Assembly: GCA_003451975.1 (NCBI GenBank)
Contig: DMIX01000259.1
Coordinates: 1-9,298, forward strand
Length of the DNA: 9,298 bases
Direction of reading: 5' to 3'
Origin: Propionibacteriaceae bacterium
GTDB lineage: Bacteria > Actinomycetota > Actinomycetes > Propionibacteriales > Propionibacteriaceae
A program made the position numbers and the translations under genes. This document shows positions 6,150-9,298 of the stretch, in pieces. The notes beneath the pieces were generated by a model. It ran no database searches, had not been told where the DNA came from, and worked only from the letters and a program-made list of their open reading frames with translations. Position 1 is the first letter of the stretch; each line of letters opens with the position of its first letter.

Positions 6150-7183
6150 CCGATGATACGTCGGGCCGACGCCATCGGGGAGTAGCCGTCGAGGCTGTTG
6201 ACCTGAATGCCGTACCGGGGCTGGCGGGCGTGCACGATCTTGCCGCCTCCGATGTACATCGCAACGTGGTAGATGCTGCCGCCGTGAGCGAAGAAGACCA
6301 AGTCACCGGCCTTCAGGTTCGCCCGCGATACCGGACGGCCACGCCCGGCCTGCGCCGCCGAGGAGTGCGGCAGTGAGATGCCGATCCGTCCGTAGGCGGC
6401 CAGCATCAGACCCGAGCAGTCGAACGAGTTCGGACCCGAGGCGCCCCACACATAGCTGGCCTTACCGACCTTGGATAGCGCGTAGGCGATGGCCTTCTTC
6501 AACCGGGCATCAGCATTGGCGTAATCACCGGGGTCGGGCTTGTCCGCCGATCCGTCTTTGGCCTTGCCGTCGTTGCCGTCCACCTGCTGCTGCTCGGTGG
6601 GATCCAGCGAGTCGTACAGCGCTTGGGCTTCGGCGACCTTGGCGTCGGCCTTGTCCTTCAGCTCGGAGAGTTGCTTCTCCTGATCGACCAGCGCGGCGAG
6701 ATCGGCCTGCGCGGCCCGCTTCATGTCTGCGAGATTGGCCTGCTCGGTCTGCTGCTCGGAGAGCAACTTGCTCATGGTGTCGTCCACCTTGCTGGCGGTG
6801 GACAGCCGATCCAGCAGTTGATCGGGATCATCGGAGGTGAAGATCTGGAGGGTGGTGTCGAGGTCGCGGCTGCGGAACTGCGCCAGCGCGATGGACTGGG
6901 CGTCCGCGCTCAGCTGATCGACCTTCTTCTGCTGAATCGCGATATCGGCGTTGAGCACCTTGAGTTCGGCTTTGCCCTTGTCGAGCGCGTCGGAGATGGT
7001 GTTGTAATCCTCACCGATCTGGCCGGCTTCAGCCTGAAGATCTTCGACACGCTGCTTGGCCGACTTGGCGGTGCTCGGGGTGGGGGTGGGTTCGGCGCTG
7101 GCCGGAATGGTGGGGCCTGCGAAGATCGTCAGGCTCACCGCTATGGCTGCGCCTAGGGCGATCCGCCCGATCCTCAACGTCAT
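6146..7183 (-). CDS. Secreted NlpC/P60 peptidoglycan endopeptidase with coiled-coil N-terminus
   Basis: This 345-residue protein has a Sec signal peptide (charged MTLRIGR, hydrophobic stretch to about 28, probable cleavage after ASA at 28-30). A long helical, Gln/Asp/Ala-rich coiled-coil region follows (about 38-190), then a charged linker (200-225) and a C-terminal NlpC/P60 domain (about 227-345). Such domains cut the D-Glu-(meso-)diamino acid bond of peptide stems. Catalytic residues are visible: Cys256 in FDCSGLM, His306 in YHVAMY and the third polar residue His318 in KIVHAR. The layout resembles RipA/RPC-type actinobacterial hydrolases, where the coiled coil restrains activity and may bind FtsEX. 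Start ATG 7183 has GAGGGG 6 nt upstream (7190-7195). A promoter with 17-nt spacing lies at 7237-7265. The stop overlaps the CTG of the lipoprotein gene, so the two are one transcript. The exact cleavage site and division role are inferred. Confidence 0.94.
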   Translation of the reverse strand: MTLRIGRIALGAAIAVSLTIFAGPTIPASAEPTPTPSTAKSAKQRVEDLQAEAGQIGEDYNTISDALDKGKAELKVLNADIAIQQKKVDQLSADAQSIALAQFRSRDLDTTLQIFTSDDPDQLLDRLSTASKVDDTMSKLLSEQQTEQANLADMKRAAQADLAALVDQEKQLSELKDKADAKVAEAQALYDSLDPTEQQQVDGNDGKAKDGSADKPDPGDYANADARLKKAIAYALSKVGKASYVWGASGPNSFDCSGLMLAAYGRIGISLPHSSAAQAGRGRPVSRANLKAGDLVFFAHGGSIYHVAMYIGGGKIVHARQPRYGIQVNSLDGYSPMASARRIIG

Positions 7184-7195
7184 TCAGAACCCCTC

Positions 7196-7208
7196 AGTCC
7201 TCAGGACT
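7196..7208. promoter_or_regulatory. Perfect 6-bp inverted repeat in the NlpC/P60 leader
   Basis: AGTCCT and AGGACT flank a single central base directly upstream of the GAGGGG ribosome-binding site and downstream of the predicted transcription start. It could be a protein operator. As RNA it could form a small hairpin (5-bp stem, 3-nt loop) beside the ribosome-binding site. Confidence 0.4.
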
Positions 7209-7236
7209 TACTGCCCCCTGAAACGAAACTGAGAAA

Positions 7237-7265
7237 ACCTTAAGCGACGGGCCAGGGATGTGCAA
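7237..7265 (-). promoter_or_regulatory. Promoter of the NlpC/P60 gene
   Basis: Reading the minus strand, TTGCAC (7260-7265) is followed after exactly 17 nt by TAAGGT (7237-7242). This is a good match to the housekeeping sigma-70 form (TTGACA-N17-TANNNT). Transcription would start near 7230, giving a leader of roughly 47 nt. The local sequence is AT-rich compared with its surroundings. Confidence 0.55.
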
Positions 7266-7300
7266 CTCCTCCGCTGGGCCATTTCTCAGGATTCGATCGC

Positions 7301-7322
7301 GCCCGCCAAGGTTGGAGCGGGC
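7301..7322 (-). terminator. Possible weak terminator hairpin after the four-Cys gene
   Basis: gcccgc (7301-7306) and gcgggc (7317-7322) form a perfect 6-bp GC-only stem with a 10-nt loop, starting 6 nt after the stop of the small gene. There is no T-run on the minus strand, so it is at best an actinobacterial-type U-less terminator. It would separate the small gene from the NlpC/P60 promoter. Confidence 0.3.
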
Positions 7323-7328
7323 CGGACC

Positions 7329-7517
7329 TCACTGCCCCGACACCAGTCGCAGCGGTGGCACCAGCCCGGAATCAGCCATCACTGCCAAGGCGGCCTGCTC
7401 CTGCTCGTCCAGGTCGATCTCATCGGGCATCGGTCCAAGCAGGACAGAGATGACGCACTCCGCACAGGCCTTACCGCGCGCCTGGCAGGTGCCACAGTCG
7501 ACATGCAAGATGTTCAT
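7329..7517 (-). CDS. Small four-cysteine conserved protein, function unknown
   Basis: This 62-residue protein has an N-terminal cysteine cluster: Cys8, Cys11, Cys18 and Cys21 (CGTCQARGKACAEC, spacing CX2C-X6-CX2C). The pattern suits one zinc ion or possibly an iron-sulfur cluster. An acidic middle follows (DEIDLDEQEQ) and then LAVMADSGLVPPLRLV. From memory, very similar short proteins with the VLLG and ALAVLADSGLVPPLRLV motifs occur in many actinobacteria, sometimes beside NlpC/P60 genes, but I know of no assigned function. There is no signal peptide or membrane segment, so it is probably cytoplasmic. The start is ATG 7517. GATGAT (7524-7529) ends 6 nt before it, which would suit a leaderless message, and no Shine-Dalgarno is seen. 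It diverges from the lipoprotein gene at 7604 and precedes the NlpC/P60 gene, which has its own promoter. Confidence 0.8.
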   Translation of the reverse strand: MNILHVDCGTCQARGKACAECVISVLLGPMPDEIDLDEQEQAALAVMADSGLVPPLRLVSGQ

Positions 7518-7591
7518 GGCTCAATCATCGCCGACGCCTCTGACACTCCCTCGGCCAGCGGAATCGACCCAGCGCCGGGCCCGCAGCCACT

Positions 7592-7597
7592 TAGGCT
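7592..7597 (+). promoter_or_regulatory. -10 element of a leaderless message for the lipoprotein gene
   Basis: TAGGCT ends exactly 6 nt before ATG 7604 and no ribosome-binding site is present. The position fits transcription starting at the A of the start codon. A -35 box could not be assigned. Confidence 0.5.
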
Positions 7598-7603
7598 GCC
7601 ACC

Positions 7604-8698
7604 ATGAGGCATGCCCTGCTGGTCGTGCTGGTTGCAGCGTCCTTGAGCGGCTGCGCAGCCGAGGCGCCGACGTGGCGCGCCGTGGATTTGGACGGCCTGT
7701 CACCGTCGACGGTGACGGCCCTCGATGACGGCTTGCTGGTGGGCGGAGAACGCAACAGCGCCCCGGCATTGGACCGGATCAGCTCCGACGGTGACCGGGA
7801 GAGCTTCCACCTCATCCCCCACGATCCTTATGCGCGCACGGCCAGCCTGCAGTCCACAGCCCACCTTGGGGGCCAACTCACCGCCATCGGCGTTCAAACC
7901 GGTGGAGCCCACGGCAATCCCCGTTGGACGGTGTGGCAGGGCACGCTCGCCGCCGCGAAACTCACCAACCACCCGCAGTCGTTCTTCACTTTCGGTGGCC
8001 ATGACGCCGGGCCGCTGCTGGGTGTGGCATCACTGAATGATCAGCCCGTCATCGTTGGCAGCCGCACCACCTCCACCGGGAGTCGGCTGGTCGTCTATAC
8101 CGTCCAGGGCACGACCTGGTCGGCGCCGACGGCTTCGCCCGAGATCGTGTCCTCCAACCCAACCCGGGAACTCGGATTCAGTGCCGTTGCCAATGCCGGG
8201 GCGCTGTTGGTGATCGCCGGCGACGACCTCTCCCTGCATGACGGGTTGCAGCAGCGTCCCGTGATCTGGGTCGGGACCGACGCCCAGCACTGGACCGAAA
8301 TCTCCTTGCCCAAACCGACTCAAGGCACCGGGCTCGCCCTGGCAACCGGTGTGTCCTGCACCGGCGCGCACTGCTGGGTCGTCGGGTGGGTCCATGGCAC
8401 CGCGACCGCCTGGCAGGTGAGGTTCACCGCCGATGCGAAGGCCACCGTCTCCGCACCGATCACCCTGGCCGGAGAAGCCAGCAACGATACGAGTCCGTCG
8501 GCATTGGTAGCGCTGAGTGATGGGCGTGCGGTAGTTGCGGTCAACGCCTCCCAGCCCAGCATCAGCTATGGCTGCCTCGATGGGAGTTGGCGGAATTGGA
8601 ACACTCCCGGCGAGATGTCGGCAGTCGCGACCACCTCGAACCGAGTAGCGATCATCAGCGCCACACAGCTCTGGGAGGCCACCATCCCGAACTGCTGA
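7604..8698 (+). CDS. Putative lipoprotein of unknown function
   Basis: This 364-residue protein has a short lipoprotein signal (MRHALLVVLVAASLSGC, lipobox LSGC, lipidated Cys17), so it is likely anchored outside the cell membrane. I do not recognise the family. The body is rich in short beta-type stretches ending in Gly/Asp turns and contains Trp-containing segments spaced along the chain (RWTVWQGTL, TTWSAP, VIWVGTDAQHWTEI, TGAHCWVVGWV, GSWRNWN). This pattern fits a beta-propeller of the WD/sialidase-like sort. The HWTEI block followed by a VSCTGAHCWVVGW segment resembles repeats seen in such propellers. Besides the lipidated Cys there are three later pairs or singles: two in SCTGAHC, one in YGCLDG and one as the very last residue. 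The start is supported by TAGGCT 6 nt upstream. It is divergent from the small Cys gene and 36 nt before the exonuclease gene, so it may be independent of both. Confidence 0.85.
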   Translation: MRHALLVVLVAASLSGCAAEAPTWRAVDLDGLSPSTVTALDDGLLVGGERNSAPALDRISSDGDRESFHLIPHDPYARTASLQSTAHLGGQLTAIGVQTGGAHGNPRWTVWQGTLAAAKLTNHPQSFFTFGGHDAGPLLGVASLNDQPVIVGSRTTSTGSRLVVYTVQGTTWSAPTASPEIVSSNPTRELGFSAVANAGALLVIAGDDLSLHDGLQQRPVIWVGTDAQHWTEISLPKPTQGTGLALATGVSCTGAHCWVVGWVHGTATAWQVRFTADAKATVSAPITLAGEASNDTSPSALVALSDGRAVVAVNASQPSISYGCLDGSWRNWNTPGEMSAVATTSNRVAIISATQLWEATIPNC

Positions 8699-8721
8699 GC
8701 GGCACTGTCTCAGCCAGCGGC

Positions 8722-8727
8722 TAGGTT
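8722..8727 (+). promoter_or_regulatory. -10 element of a leaderless message for the exonuclease gene
   Basis: TAGGTT ends 7 nt before GTG 8735, and the 36-nt gap holds no Shine-Dalgarno sequence. The arrangement matches the other two plus-strand genes in the window. Confidence 0.5.
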
Positions 8728-8734
8728 GATCGAC

Positions 8735-9298
8735 GTGAGCAGCCCCATCCTGCAACCCCGACTGACCGACCTGGGTGAGCCGCTGAATGCCGTCACCTTC
8801 TGTGTGGTCGATCTGGAGACCACCGGCGGCGGCCCGGAGGCCACCATCACCGAGATCGGGGCGGTGAAGGTGCGCGGCGGCGAGGTGTCGGGCGAGTTTC
8901 AAACCCTGGTGAACCCTCAGGTACACATTCCCGCGATGATCGCCGTCCTGACCGGCATCACCGATCAACTCGTCGCCACAGCCCCCAAGCTGCCTCAGGT
9001 CCTGCCCAGCTTCTTGGAGTTCTCGGCCGGCTGCGTACTGGTCGCCCACAATGCCCGATTCGATGTCGGCTTTCTCAAGCGGGCTTGTGCCCAGCTGGAC
9101 TACCCCTGGCCCGAGCCCGAAGTGATCGACACCGTGGCATTGGCCCGGCAGTCTCTGCTGCGCAACGAGGTGCCGAATGTGAAACTCGGCACGCTGGCCG
9201 CCTACTTCCGCACCGCAGTCACGCCCAATCACCGCGCCCTGGATGATGCCCGCGCCACCGTCGACGTCCTGCACGCGCTGCTGGAGCGGGTCGGCAAC
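8735..9298 (+). CDS. DEDDh exonuclease, DnaQ-like (N-terminal part, runs off the window)
   Basis: The first 188 residues form a DEDDh 3'-5' exonuclease domain. The acidic and histidine residues are Asp26 and Glu28 in VVDLETTG, Asp110 in [10 protein letters not shown], and His166 and Asp171 in [23 protein letters not shown] (38-49) is also typical of DnaQ proteins. The frame is open at the right edge. In actinobacteria this version is often joined to a GIY-YIG (UvrC-type) nuclease to make a protein of about 600 residues; M. tuberculosis Rv2191, also near an NlpC/P60 gene, is such a case from memory. That fits the position here but cannot be seen. The other option is a plain polymerase III epsilon-like proofreading subunit. 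The start is GTG 8735, preceded by TAGGTT at 7-nt spacing. Confidence 0.93.
   Translation, partial: MSSPILQPRLTDLGEPLNAVTFCVVDLETTGGGPEATITEIGAVKVRGGEVSGEFQTLVNPQVHIPAMIAVLTGITDQLVATAPKLPQVLPSFLEFSAGCVLVAHNARFDVGFLKRACAQLDYPWPEPEVIDTVALARQSLLRNEVPNVKLGTLAAYFRTAVTPNHRALDDARATVDVLHALLERVGN

Noticed and set aside
6146..7183. NlpC/P60 and the lipoprotein as one protein joined by frameshifting
   Set aside because: A lipobox signal lies right after the junction, which makes sense only at a new N-terminus, and no slippery sequence is present at the CTGA.
8030..9274. Minus-strand open frame of 414 codons
   Set aside because: It runs antisense across two unrelated plus-strand genes, including an exonuclease with all catalytic residues, so it is a composition artefact.

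Overview
The window is high-GC DNA with densely packed genes and very short intergenic gaps. It carries a class II (plant/mycobacterial-type) DAHP synthase, a RipA/RPC-like NlpC/P60 hydrolase and the start of a DnaQ-like DEDDh exonuclease. Several start codons sit directly behind a TANNNT hexamer, as in leaderless transcripts. Together these point to an actinobacterium. The paired CTTCGACAGGCTC-type repeats make the Propionibacteriales a reasonable but unproven guess. From memory, the gene set resembles the M. tuberculosis neighbourhood from aroG (Rv2178c) through an acyltransferase (Rv2182c) and an NlpC/P60 gene (Rv2190c) to Rv2191, with different genes in between.

Left part (1-4297, all on the minus strand, transcribed right to left). 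The order is plsC-like acyltransferase, aroG (first shikimate-pathway step), a threonine aldolase whose start codon overlaps the aroG stop, two copies of a palindromic repeat, then a reading frame that runs from shikimate dehydrogenase straight into shikimate kinase and leaves the window. The aldolase is an unexpected member of this otherwise aromatic-precursor cluster.

Middle (4298-5126). A COG1647-type carboxylesterase/monoacylglycerol lipase diverges from plsC. The two genes share a 50-nt intergenic region in which two -10-like hexamers on opposite strands overlap. The pair looks like a lipid acylation/deacylation unit. The esterase meets the next minus-strand gene tail to tail with only 5 nt between.

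Right part (5127-9298). A minus-strand envelope cluster comprises a 62-residue four-cysteine protein, a secreted coiled-coil NlpC/P60 peptidoglycan hydrolase with its own promoter, and a lipoprotein with an HExxH metallopeptidase motif. The lipoprotein's signal peptide can only be read from a CTG codon overlapping the NlpC stop. On the plus strand are an unrecognised lipoprotein and the first 188 codons of a DEDDh exonuclease, both apparently leaderless. No RNA genes, insertion sequences or CRISPR arrays were seen. Nothing in the window proves a wholly new system. The strongest points for a second look are the AroE-AroK fusion, the CTG-initiated lipoprotein coupled to NlpC/P60, and the small Cys protein.
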